Shown here in pieces: positions 40,855 to 48,287 of a DNA stretch of 48,287 bases. This DNA comes from Oceanospirillum sediminis. Its GTDB lineage: Bacteria > Pseudomonadota > Gammaproteobacteria > Pseudomonadales > Halomonadaceae. Location of the stretch: contig NZ_JACJFM010000038.1 of assembly GCF_014164585.1 (NCBI RefSeq), positions 1-48,287 of the forward strand. The letters run 5' to 3'. Made by a program: the position numbers and the translations under genes. The notes beneath the pieces were generated by a model. The model made no database searches. It was not told where the DNA came from and worked only from the letters and a program-made list of their open reading frames with translations. Each line of letters opens with the position of its first letter. The first letter of the stretch is position 1.

Positions 40855-41817
40855 TTATTCGACTAAAGACATTGTTGCCCGGTTAATAAAATAACGCTCA
40901 AACTGTTTAATATTCTGCTGAACGTAGTCCAGAAACGCCTGCATTGCTGGAGTAGGATGTTTGCCCTGAGGGTGAACGACACAAAAGCTACGTCGCAATG
41001 GAAAGCCATTGACAGAGGGTGCTATCAGAGTGCCCAGCTCCAGCTCAGGTAAAATACTGAGTTTGGGTAAGACCGCGACACCTAAACCGGCAATCACCGC
41101 ATGTTTTACCGCATCGTTTGAACCCAGTTCCATACTGGGCAGGATACGCAAACGTTGCTGCTGACAGTGTTGCTCCAGAGCCAGGCGACTGCCGGAACCC
41201 GGCTCGCGGATCAGTAAACCACTATCTAAAAAGAGCTGAGCAGGGAGATCATGAGAAGCCAACAAAGGATGCTCAGGTGGCACCACAGGAACAAACTCAT
41301 TATCCAGAAAAGGTAGCGACATCAAAGGTCGATCAACAGGTACCATCCCCATGACGACCAGATCATCACTGTTATCATTCAAACGCTGCAGTGCGGTTGC
41401 CCGATTAACCACCTTAACACTGACACTGACCTGAGGGTGTAAATTAAGAAAGGCTCTCAACAGGTAAGGCACCACGTACTGAGCCGTGTTGACCGCAACC
41501 AGCTTTAACTCACCTGCCACGGCTCCCTGCAATGCCGCCAGATCGGTTTGCAGATGTCCCAACTCCGTAAAAATAGTATGGATGCTGGATGCCAGACGCT
41601 CTCCCGCAGCGGTACAGAATAAACGTCGTCCGACATATTCAAACAGGGGCTGCCCTATCGCTTGTTCCAGTTGGCGTATCTGACTGCTGACCGCAGGTTG
41701 GGTCAGGCCTAGCTCATCACCGGCCTTGCTATAGCTTTGCCGTTCATAAACTGCTTTAAACACCTGCAACTGCCGGAATGTCAATCGACTGGTCATCTGA
41801 GGAACAGAAAGGGGCAT
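40855..41817 (-). CDS. pycR: LysR-family regulator divergent from pycA (PycR-like)
   Basis: A 320-residue LTTR. The HTH is FRQLQVFKAVYERQSYSKAGDELGLTQPAVSSQIRQLEQAIGQPLFEY (residues ~13-60) and the effector domain contains LIREPGSGSRLALEQHC and VKHAVIAGLGVAVLPKL. The close match to CbbR/CysB-like LTTRs and the divergent position next to the pyruvate carboxylase genes correspond to PycR in Pseudomonas. Translation may begin at residue 8 (41796), where the family homology starts. It probably controls pycA-pycB from the 302-bp shared region. Confidence 0.85.
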   Translation of the reverse strand: MPLSVPQMTSRLTFRQLQVFKAVYERQSYSKAGDELGLTQPAVSSQIRQLEQAIGQPLFEYVGRRLFCTAAGERLASSIHTIFTELGHLQTDLAALQGAVAGELKLVAVNTAQYVVPYLLRAFLNLHPQVSVSVKVVNRATALQRLNDNSDDLVVMGMVPVDRPLMSLPFLDNEFVPVVPPEHPLLASHDLPAQLFLDSGLLIREPGSGSRLALEQHCQQQRLRILPSMELGSNDAVKHAVIAGLGVAVLPKLSILPELELGTLIAPSVNGFPLRRSFCVVHPQGKHPTPAMQAFLDYVQQNIKQFERYFINRATMSLVE

Positions 41818-42119
41818 ATTGTCACCTGATCAAGCATCTGAATCGTCACTGGATATGATAAATGGCCTGTGCAAAAACACTGTCAGAACAAACGGTCGGG
41901 GTAACGCCCGGTAATCTGCCCCGGCGCATTTTGACGCCAGAATATCCTCTCTGACAAGCAAAATCCTTACAAACCTTATTATAATTTTATCCAAAAACAA
42001 CAGAGCTATAAGCTTTACCTTATAACTAAGCTAAAAAATAACAATTTCTCCTTATCCGATCATTCTACTAGGCTAAGTGGACTTTAAGGGCAAACGAGCT
42101 GAAGGCTTAGGAGAATGCC
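41818..42119. promoter_or_regulatory. pycR-pycA divergent control region
   Basis: No gene. An imperfect inverted repeat AGCTATAAG...CTTATAACT near 42005-42030, with AT-rich flanks, is a candidate LTTR site about 90 bp ahead of pycA. A GGAG element precedes the ATG. Confidence 0.45.
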
Positions 42120-43535
42120 ATGATCAAAAAAGTTTTAATTGCCAACCGGGGGGAGATTGCGGTTCGAATCGTGCGCGCCTGCGCTGAAATGAGCATTCGT
42201 TCTGTGGCAATTTATACCGAGCCAGACCGTTACGCATTGCATGTTAAGCGTGCGGATGAGGCTTACTCTCTGGGAGACGATCCTCTGGCGGGTTATCTTG
42301 ATCCCCCTCGTATTGTCAATCTGGCACTAGAAACCGGCTGTGATGCGATTCATCCCGGCTATGGTTTTCTATCGGAAAATGCTGAATTTGCCCGTTTATG
42401 TGAACAGAAGGGAATCACCTTTATCGGCCCAAAAGCCGACATTATTCATAAAATGGGGGATAAAACTCAGGCACGTGATGCCATGCGCGCAGCCGGTGTC
42501 CCCATTACACCGGGTTCGGAAGGCAACCTGAGCGGTGTGGAAGAAGCCCTGACGCTGGCCGATGAGATCGGTTACCCCATTATGATCAAGGCCACTTCCG
42601 GCGGTGGTGGTCGCGGGATACGTCGCTGTGACAGCCCTCAGGAGCTGAAGCTGCAGTATCCCAGGGTGATCTCTGAAGCAACCAAGGCCTTTGGTTCTGC
42701 CGAAGTCTTTATGGAAAAGTGCATCGTTAACCCGCGCCATATTGAGGTTCAGGTGCTGGCAGACAGCCACGGTAATGTGGTGCATCTGTATGAAAGGGAT
42801 TGCTCTATTCAGCGCCGTAACCAGAAGCTGATCGAGATCGCCCCTAGCCCCCAACTAACCCCGGAGCAGCGTCAGTATATCGGCGGCCTGGCGGTTAAAG
42901 CCGCTCAGGCAGTGGGTTATGAAAACGCCGGTACGGTAGAGTTTCTGTTCTCCGGCAATGAAGTCTACTTTATGGAGATGAATACCCGTGTTCAGGTAGA
43001 GCACACCATTACCGAGCAGATCACCGGGGTCGATATTGTGCGCGAACAGCTGCGAATTGCCTCCGGGCTGGAGTTGAGCTATCGCCAGCAGGATATCAGC
43101 TATCGCGGTTTTGCACTGCAGTTCCGTATCAACGCGGAAGACCCTAAAAATGACTTTCTGCCCAGCTTTGGCCGTATCTCCCATTATTATGCGCCAGGCG
43201 GCCCTGGGGTTCGGGTCGATACCGCGATTTATACCGGTTATGAGATTCCTCCCTTCTACGACTCCATGTGTCTGAAGTTAGTCACCTGGGCGTTGACCTG
43301 GGAGGAGGTTGTTGCTCGGGGACAACGTGCGCTGGACGATATGCGTCTGCACGGCATTAAGACCACAGCTACTTACTATCAGCAGATTTTGCAGCACCCG
43401 GATTTTCAGCAGGCGAATTTTGACACCAGTTTTGTGCCCAGCCACCCGGAGCTGATGAACTACTCAGAAAAACGTCATCCCAGCGAGATTGCTCTGGCGG
43501 TGGCCGCGGCTATCGCAGCCCATGCGGGCTGGTAA
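42120..43535 (+). CDS. pycA: Pyruvate carboxylase subunit A (biotin carboxylase)
   Basis: A 471-residue ATP-grasp biotin carboxylase. Blocks in order: KVLIANRGEIAVRIVRACAEM, HPGYGFLSENAEFARLCE, the ATP loop KATSGGGGRGIRRC, ERDCSIQRRNQKLIEIAPSP, and the active site MEMNTRVQVEHTITEQITGVDIV. The last stretch (HPSEIALAVAAAIAAHAG) is typical of PycA rather than AccC. It carboxylates the biotin of PycB with bicarbonate and ATP. It is 86 bp upstream of pycB. Confidence 0.92.
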   Translation: MIKKVLIANRGEIAVRIVRACAEMSIRSVAIYTEPDRYALHVKRADEAYSLGDDPLAGYLDPPRIVNLALETGCDAIHPGYGFLSENAEFARLCEQKGITFIGPKADIIHKMGDKTQARDAMRAAGVPITPGSEGNLSGVEEALTLADEIGYPIMIKATSGGGGRGIRRCDSPQELKLQYPRVISEATKAFGSAEVFMEKCIVNPRHIEVQVLADSHGNVVHLYERDCSIQRRNQKLIEIAPSPQLTPEQRQYIGGLAVKAAQAVGYENAGTVEFLFSGNEVYFMEMNTRVQVEHTITEQITGVDIVREQLRIASGLELSYRQQDISYRGFALQFRINAEDPKNDFLPSFGRISHYYAPGGPGVRVDTAIYTGYEIPPFYDSMCLKLVTWALTWEEVVARGQRALDDMRLHGIKTTATYYQQILQHPDFQQANFDTSFVPSHPELMNYSEKRHPSEIALAVAAAIAAHAGW

Positions 43536-43621
43536 TCAATGACACTAGCCGCACAGACCGGCAGATAACGGAATCAAACAGAATTCAGACAATCGCACTG
43601 GCGATTGCAGGAGAATAGATC

Positions 43622-45427
43622 ATGAGTCATGGGAAAAAAGTTGAAGTCACTGATGTCATCCTGCGGGATGCCCACCAGTCCCTGATTGCAACACGGATGC
43701 GCACAGACGATATGCTGCCTATCTGCGAAAAACTGGATCAGGTGGGCTACTGGTCCCTTGAAGTCTGGGGCGGTGCGACCTTTGACGCTTGTGTGCGTTT
43801 TCTGAAAGAAGACCCCTGGGAGCGTTTACGCCAATTGCGAGCAGCATTGCCTAACACTCGTTTACAGATGCTACTGCGCGGACAGAACCTGTTAGGCTAT
43901 CGCCACTATGCCGACGATGTGGTTGAGGCATTTGTGGCAAAAGCCGCCGATAACGGTATTGATGTGTTCCGGGTGTTTGATGCCCTGAATGACGTACGCA
44001 ACCTGGAAACAGCAATGGCTGCGGTCAAAAAAGCAGGTAAACATGCCCAGGGCACCATCTGCTACACCACCAGCCCGGTACATACACCAGAGTTGTTTGT
44101 AAAACAGGCCCAGGCGATGCGCGATATGGGAGCCGACTCCATCGCTATTAAAGATATGGCGGGTTTGCTGACTCCTTATGCGACCTATGATCTGGTTGCT
44201 GCACTGAAATCGGAACTGGATCTTCCAGTTGTGGTTCATAGTCACTCTACTGCAGGTCTGGCCCCCTTATGTCAGCTGAAGGCCATTGAAGCCGGTGCAG
44301 ATCGTATTGATACTGCGATCTCCTCCTTTGCCAGCGGCACCAGCCACCCGGCTACGGAAGCCCAGGTTGCAGCCCTGAAAGGTTCCGATTATGACACAGG
44401 TCTTGATCTGGAACTGCTGTCAGAGATTGCTGACTACTTCCGCGAAGTACGGAAAAAATATCACCAGTTTGAAAGTGAATTTACCCGCGAGGATGTCTCG
44501 GTACAGATCAACCAGGTGCCCGGTGGCATGATGTCCAACCTGGCCAACCAGCTGAAAGAGCAGAATGCACTGGATAAGATCCGCGATGTGTTTGCCGAGA
44601 TTCCACGGGTACGGAAAGACCTGGGTTATCCGCCACTGGTCACACCAACCTCTCAGATTGTCGGCACCCAGGCCGTGTATAATGTTTTAGCCGGTGAGCG
44701 CTACAAAACCATCACCAACGAGGTCAAACGCTACCTGCAAGGGGGCTATGGAGCCGCACCGGCTGAAGTCGACAGCCAGCTGCAGAAAAAAGCGATTGGT
44801 AATGAAAACGTTGATGTGGGCCGCCCTGCAGACCTGCTGCAGCCGGAGCTGAATAAGCTGCGCACTGACATTGGTGATCTGGCACTGTCGGAAGAGGATG
44901 TACTTACCTATGCCATGTTTCCTGACCTGGGGCGTGAGTTCCTGCAGCAACGTGCTGACGGCAACCTGAAGCCAGAAGAGCTGCTGCCAGTCGATAGCGG
45001 TCAGGGTAGCAAACTGGGACAAACCGGGGCGTCAGAATTTAAAATTGATGTCCACGGTGAGACCTACGAGATTGCTGTGACCGGTATTGGTGATCACGGC
45101 GTGGGCAAACGGAAAATCTATCTGTCAATGGATGGTATGCCGGAAGAGGTGATTTTCGAACCGCTCAACGAGTTTATCTCGGAAGGTGGTAACAGCCGTA
45201 AGCGGGCCAGTGAGCCGGGCCATATTACTACGGCTATGCCGGGTAATGTGGTTGAAGTCCTGGTGAAAGAAGGCGATAGTGTTGAAGCCGGACAGTCGGT
45301 ACTGGTTGCTGAAGCGATGAAGATGGAAACTGAAATTCATACCAGCATTGCTGGCACTGTACAGGCCATTCATGTTACTAAAGGTGACCGTGTAACTCCG
45401 GGTGAAGTTTTAATGGAAATTGGCTAA
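43622..45427 (+). CDS. pycB: Pyruvate carboxylase subunit B / oxaloacetate decarboxylase alpha-like
   Basis: A 601-residue protein. The carboxyltransferase domain (VTDVILRDAHQSLIATRMRTDDM, LLRGQNLLGYRHYADDVV, DSIAIKDMAGLLTPYATYDLV with the carbamylated-Lys region) is followed by a PYC_OADA linker. The C-terminal biotinyl domain has VLVAEAMKMETEI (biotin Lys567). Without OadB/OadG neighbours and with pycA upstream it acts as pyruvate carboxylase, making oxaloacetate for the TCA cycle. The name oadA is often given in databases. It has an AGGAG site. Confidence 0.92.
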   Translation: MSHGKKVEVTDVILRDAHQSLIATRMRTDDMLPICEKLDQVGYWSLEVWGGATFDACVRFLKEDPWERLRQLRAALPNTRLQMLLRGQNLLGYRHYADDVVEAFVAKAADNGIDVFRVFDALNDVRNLETAMAAVKKAGKHAQGTICYTTSPVHTPELFVKQAQAMRDMGADSIAIKDMAGLLTPYATYDLVAALKSELDLPVVVHSHSTAGLAPLCQLKAIEAGADRIDTAISSFASGTSHPATEAQVAALKGSDYDTGLDLELLSEIADYFREVRKKYHQFESEFTREDVSVQINQVPGGMMSNLANQLKEQNALDKIRDVFAEIPRVRKDLGYPPLVTPTSQIVGTQAVYNVLAGERYKTITNEVKRYLQGGYGAAPAEVDSQLQKKAIGNENVDVGRPADLLQPELNKLRTDIGDLALSEEDVLTYAMFPDLGREFLQQRADGNLKPEELLPVDSGQGSKLGQTGASEFKIDVHGETYEIAVTGIGDHGVGKRKIYLSMDGMPEEVIFEPLNEFISEGGNSRKRASEPGHITTAMPGNVVEVLVKEGDSVEAGQSVLVAEAMKMETEIHTSIAGTVQAIHVTKGDRVTPGEVLMEIG

Positions 45428-45443
45428 GCACCCGTTTCTGATA

Positions 45444-45471
45444 GCAGTCTGCCAAAATGGTGGCGGACTGC
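45444..45471 (+). terminator. Hairpin between pycB and carbonic anhydrase gene
   Basis: GCAGTCTGCC pairs with GGCGGACTGC with one mismatch and an 8-base loop, 17 bp past pycB. Only a weak T-rich tail (AATTTATCC) follows, so read-through is plausible. Confidence 0.5.
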
Positions 45472-45512
45472 AATTTATCCCCCTTTTAGTAAATTGTATT
45501 AGAGAGTAAACA

Positions 45513-46169
45513 GTGGACAGAATCGTCAAAGGCGTATTGAATTTTCGCCAAAATGTATACCCCCAGCATAAAGACCTGTTTGGTACACTGGCCACTGGGC
45601 AGAACCCTGATGTGTTATTTGTCACCTGTTCCGACTCCCGTATTGATCCGAATCTGTTAACAGGCTCTGATCCGGGTGATCTGTTTATCTGCCGTAATGC
45701 CGGTAATATTATCCCTCCCCACAGCAACGAGACAGGTGGCATGACAGCCTCTATTGAGTATGCCGTGGCGGTATTGGGAGTCAGTCATATTATTATCTGC
45801 GGCCATACCGATTGTGGTGCCATCAAGGGGGCTCTGGACCCGGACAACCTGAAGGGCCTTCCCCATGTCAAAGAATGGCTGGGCCACTGCCGCTCTGCAA
45901 TGGAGATTGTGCGTGAACGCCATACTATTCCCTTTGATCAGGGCGTTCCCCATGAATTGCTTAATGAAGCCATTGAAGAAAATGTGCTACAACAGGTTCA
46001 GCATATTCGCACCCATCCTGCTGTTGCCGCCAAGATAGCCACGGGTAAAGTGCAGATTCATGGCTGGATCTACAATATTAAGACGGGTGGTATTCGTTGC
46101 TGCCAGCAAAACGATACCCTGTTCAGTAACTTTGATGATCAGTACGCAGATATTATTGAACAACTGTAA
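45513..46169 (+). CDS. Beta-class carbonic anhydrase
   Basis: A 218-residue enzyme starting at GTG with a GAGAG site. The zinc ligands Cys39 (FVTCSDSRIDP), His98 and Cys101 (IICGHTDCGA) and the Asp41/Arg43 dyad are intact. It interconverts CO2 and bicarbonate. Being 86 bp after pycB on the same strand it may supply bicarbonate to the biotin carboxylase. It is not SulP-fused. It resembles cytoplasmic CynT-like members. Confidence 0.93.
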   Translation: MDRIVKGVLNFRQNVYPQHKDLFGTLATGQNPDVLFVTCSDSRIDPNLLTGSDPGDLFICRNAGNIIPPHSNETGGMTASIEYAVAVLGVSHIIICGHTDCGAIKGALDPDNLKGLPHVKEWLGHCRSAMEIVRERHTIPFDQGVPHELLNEAIEENVLQQVQHIRTHPAVAAKIATGKVQIHGWIYNIKTGGIRCCQQNDTLFSNFDDQYADIIEQL

Positions 46170-46185
46170 TCACAGATAACAACTT

Positions 46186-46226
46186 TCCCTGAGATGTTGT
46201 GTGCTCTGTCTCAGGGATCGTTTTTC
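46186..46226 (+). terminator. Terminator after carbonic anhydrase gene
   Basis: TCCCTGAGA and TCTCAGGGA form a 9-bp perfect stem, then TCGTTTTTC, 16 bp after the stop. The loop of 14 bases is long. Confidence 0.65.
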
Positions 46227-46273
46227 TGATTTCCCTGGCGGCCGGGATTTCTGTTCCCGGACAGTGCCCATTG

Positions 46274-47185
46274 TCAGCTTGATACAATGCTTGCTCTGGT
46301 AAAGAAGTGGCAATATAGCTGATAAAATCTGGACAGATGTGGCGGTTTCTCCCCTTTATAGTGATGTAAAAAGTAGAAATGCCACTCTCTTCCTCTGACA
46401 TCAGGCAACACCCTGAGTAATCGCCCGTTAGCAGAATTAGCGTTCACCAGAAACTCGGGGAGCAAAGCAATTCCCATATCATATAAGACAGCATCAAGCC
46501 CGCTGGCCAGGGTGTTTACCTTCAGACAATGATCGACAGAGATCTGCTTTCTGTTGTTCTGCTGGTTATCAAAAATCTCCAGCTTTTTACGATGCCAGGC
46601 GGTTGCAATAAATTTATGTCTGATCAGGTCGTCAACATCTGCGGGATTACCATACTGAGCAATATAACCCGATGAAGCACAGAAAACTTCAGAGACTTTA
46701 CCGACGGATAGTGCCCGGTAATCACAGTCTTTTATATCACCACCAAAGACAGCAGCATCCAGCTTGTGCTCAATAAGATCCTGCCATCTCTCGGTAACCA
46801 CCACTTCTGGTATGAGCTTAGGAAACTCCAGCCCTAACTGTTTAATCGCAGGAATAACAATTTCTTTCTCAAAAAGAGGTGGCACTGATACCCTGAACAG
46901 GCCACTCGGCTGAGCTTTTTTACTGTTAATTTCGGTAAATGCCATGCTCATCTGTTCACTCAGTAATTCACTACGAGCCAACAGAGTTTCTCCAACAGAT
47001 GTCAGTATTACCCCTCTGGTATTGCGTATTAATAGCTGCTGACCAATGGCGTCTTCAAGTCGTTTGATCTGCTGACTGATTGCAGATTTGCTGATACCCA
47101 GCTTTTTCGCTGCAGCAGTATAGGAGCGTTTACTGGCTACCTCCGCGAAGATAAGTAGCAGTGGCGCAAGCTTTATATTGTTCAT
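46274..47185 (-). CDS. LysR-family transcriptional regulator
   Basis: A 303-residue LTTR. The HTH is IFAEVASKRSYTAAAKKLGISKSAISQQIKRLEDAIGQQLLIRNTRGVILT. The effector domain resembles the CrgA/AaeR-like group (SGLFRVSVPPLFEKEIV, LDAAVFGGDIKDCDYRALSVGKVSEVFCAS, GLDAVLYDMGIALLPEFL). It is divergent from the DUF1330-DUF2867 pair with a 92-bp AT-rich gap, so these are the likely targets. The C-terminus (HFFTRASIVSS) is a little long for the group. Confidence 0.88.
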   Translation of the reverse strand: MNNIKLAPLLLIFAEVASKRSYTAAAKKLGISKSAISQQIKRLEDAIGQQLLIRNTRGVILTSVGETLLARSELLSEQMSMAFTEINSKKAQPSGLFRVSVPPLFEKEIVIPAIKQLGLEFPKLIPEVVVTERWQDLIEHKLDAAVFGGDIKDCDYRALSVGKVSEVFCASSGYIAQYGNPADVDDLIRHKFIATAWHRKKLEIFDNQQNNRKQISVDHCLKVNTLASGLDAVLYDMGIALLPEFLVNANSANGRLLRVLPDVRGREWHFYFLHHYKGEKPPHLSRFYQLYCHFFTRASIVSS

Positions 47186-47277
47186 ATAACTAAACAGTCC
47201 GTTTGTTTTTATAGTATTGTTTTGTTTTTAATACACAAATAAGCTAAGTCAATCCTTTGAGTTCAGGAGATAACAGG

Positions 47278-47559
47278 ATGACTTGTTTCGTAATTGTGGG
47301 GGTAACCCCTGTCGACATCACAAAGCTTTTAGAATACAGCGCTCGCGCAGAGGAGACCCTGACAGCGTTTAACGGACGATTCATCGCTAAAGGTGAATCA
47401 GACGTTATGCATGGCGAACCAGAGCACTCAATGACAGCCATTATCGAATTTCCTGATAAAGAGAAAGCCATAGCCTGGTACTCAAGCCCCTCATATCAGG
47501 CGTTGATTCCTCTGCGAGAGCAGGGCATGAAAAGTAGCTTCCAGCTGCTATCGCAGTAA
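47278..47559 (+). CDS. DUF1330-family protein
   Basis: A 93-residue dimeric ferredoxin-like fold protein with the family blocks VIVGVTPVDITKLLEYSARAEETLTAFNGRFIAKG and IIEFPDKEKAIAWYSSPSYQALIPLREQ. ATG at 47278 (GGAGA site) is preferred over an in-frame TTG at 47257. Function of the family is unknown. It is first in a two-gene unit, 6 bp ahead of the DUF2867 gene, and divergent from a LysR gene. Confidence 0.88.
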   Translation: MTCFVIVGVTPVDITKLLEYSARAEETLTAFNGRFIAKGESDVMHGEPEHSMTAIIEFPDKEKAIAWYSSPSYQALIPLREQGMKSSFQLLSQ

Positions 47560-47565
47560 CAAATC

Positions 47566-48069
47566 ATGAATACTAAAGATGAGGCTGAGACACCAGTGTA
47601 TAAGGTAAGAGTGGCTGATTTGCCCCTGCAAAGTGGGCTTTTTGAGAGGATGGCTCCTGCTGATTTTGTTGACTGCTATTGCGTGCAGTCTGAATTGTCT
47701 CCCCGTCAGGCAGCCAATATCATTACGAACTTCCCCTGGTGGGCCCGTTTTTTAATTCGTGTGCGGAATTTTCTGACGATGCCGTTTGGCTTATCCAGTG
47801 ATGGTCCGGCAGCAGAAGATAAAGTAGGCTTTTTTCCGGTTGAGTCAGAAAGCAGCAAGGAACTTATTGCAGGCTTTAATGACAAGCACCTGAACTTCCG
47901 AATATCGGTTATGTCTCTGCAGGGGCAGGTATTCCTGGCAACCTGGGTTCATATTAATAATGTAGCTGGTTGGCTCTATTTTAAGACGATCCTTCCGTTT
48001 CACATACTGATTGCCCGTAATGCTCTGGTTCGGGTTGGGATGCATACAGACTTCAGTGATAAACGATAA
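47566..48069 (+). CDS. DUF2867-family protein
   Basis: A 167-residue protein with the pattern of DUF2867: ADFVDCYCVQS, ITNFPWWARFLIRVRNFLTMPFGL, KVGFFPVESESSKELIAGFNDKHLNFRISVM and TWVHINNVAGWLYFKTILPFHILIARNAL. No signal peptide; one moderately hydrophobic stretch near the end may contact the membrane. Function unknown. Only 6 bp after the DUF1330 gene, so co-expressed. The IS3-type end begins 71 bp after the stop. Confidence 0.75.
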   Translation: MNTKDEAETPVYKVRVADLPLQSGLFERMAPADFVDCYCVQSELSPRQAANIITNFPWWARFLIRVRNFLTMPFGLSSDGPAAEDKVGFFPVESESSKELIAGFNDKHLNFRISVMSLQGQVFLATWVHINNVAGWLYFKTILPFHILIARNALVRVGMHTDFSDKR

Positions 48070-48140
48070 CGGAAGATGGGGGCAGGACGTTATTTCTGGC
48101 TTCTTCTGCTGGATTCCCTAGCGGTAGTTTTCAAGGTAGT

Positions 48141-48287
48141 TGTCCAATAAACAGGTTTCATTCAGCCTGGTTAACAGGCTGATTCATCTCTTTGCTTTTG
48201 ACCGGGTTCAGTGTGACATCTCCCACGGCTTCCCAGTTGCGCGTTTTCTTACCGGGCCAGCGTCCGGGATTCTCTTTCATCGCCTTC
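48141..48287 (-). mobile_element. IS3-family element, right end, cut by the window edge
   Basis: Terminal repeat TGTCCAATAAAC (48141-48152) is identical to the ends of the deleted copy at 5461-5654. The rest of the element lies beyond the window. Confidence 0.75.
48158..48287 (-). CDS. IS3-family transposase, C-terminal part (partial)
   Basis: The open frame running off the window encodes KENPGRWPGKKTRNWEAVGD followed by VTLNPVKSKEMNQPVNQAE and a stop at 48158-48160. The NW-x-x-V-x-x-V-x-LNP motif is the usual C-terminus of IS3-group transposases. It matches the out-of-frame tail in the deleted copy at ~5.6 kb, with differences such as NWKP for NWEA, so the two are related but not recent duplicates. 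Confidence 0.75.
   Translation of the reverse strand, partial: KAMKENPGRWPGKKTRNWEAVGDVTLNPVKSKEMNQPVNQAE

Overview
The window looks like chromosomal DNA of a marine gammaproteobacterium of the Oceanospirillales/Pseudomonadales type. The reasons are a Pseudomonas-like soxBDAG-purU operon, a spu-type putrescine cluster, two-subunit pyruvate carboxylase (pycA/pycB) with a divergent LysR gene, intermediate GC content, and debris of IS3, IS5 and Rpn/YhgA elements. The genus is an inference; no rRNA or complete tRNA is present to settle it. No CRISPR array was seen.

Layout. 1-6.8 kb is an accessory region and IS graveyard. It holds a truncated tyrosine recombinase, an ABM-like gene plus a secreted CAP-domain gene, a StbDE/RelBE toxin-antitoxin pair, a HigA remnant, a small secreted repeat protein, a Fic remnant, a ~100 bp inverted-repeat element, a tRNA 3' fragment beside an integrase 3' fragment, an internally deleted IS3-family copy (194 bp), a frameshifted IS5-family transposase and a truncated AraC gene. 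Three copies of a ~50 bp AT-rich direct repeat separate the gene modules in its first 3.2 kb. 7.2-14 kb is one-carbon metabolism: heterotetrameric sarcosine oxidase and formyl-THF deformylase. 14-25 kb is mixed: XRE-cupin and AraC regulators, a solitary FabA paralogue, a LysE exporter, a class-C beta-lactamase-like lipoprotein, an MmcQ/YjbR protein, a two-component system with two paralogous sensors (one without a kinase domain), and a chemoreceptor.

25-36 kb is polyamine uptake and catabolism: a class I glutamine amidotransferase, potI-potH-potG-potF, a gamma-glutamylputrescine synthetase-like gene, a GntR/FCD regulator, a SpuC-like aminotransferase and a LuxR regulator. A near-perfect palindrome (TTTTGTGATCACAAAA) recurs on both sides of the GntR gene and is probably its operator. 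36-40 kb is ferric-siderophore use: a Fur-box-like site, a TonB-dependent receptor and an exported Fes-like esterase. 40-46.2 kb is anaplerosis: a pycR-like LysR gene, pycA, pycB and a beta-carbonic anhydrase that could supply bicarbonate. 46.2-48.1 kb holds a LysR gene divergent from a DUF1330-DUF2867 pair. The window ends inside an IS3-family element of the same kind as the deleted copy at 5.5 kb.

The most unusual items are the sensor pair in which the first member keeps a degenerate DHp helix without the phospho-acceptor histidine or an ATPase domain, the GntR operator array, the module-separating direct repeats, and the small exported protein built on an EPxxxSKEAxL repeat.
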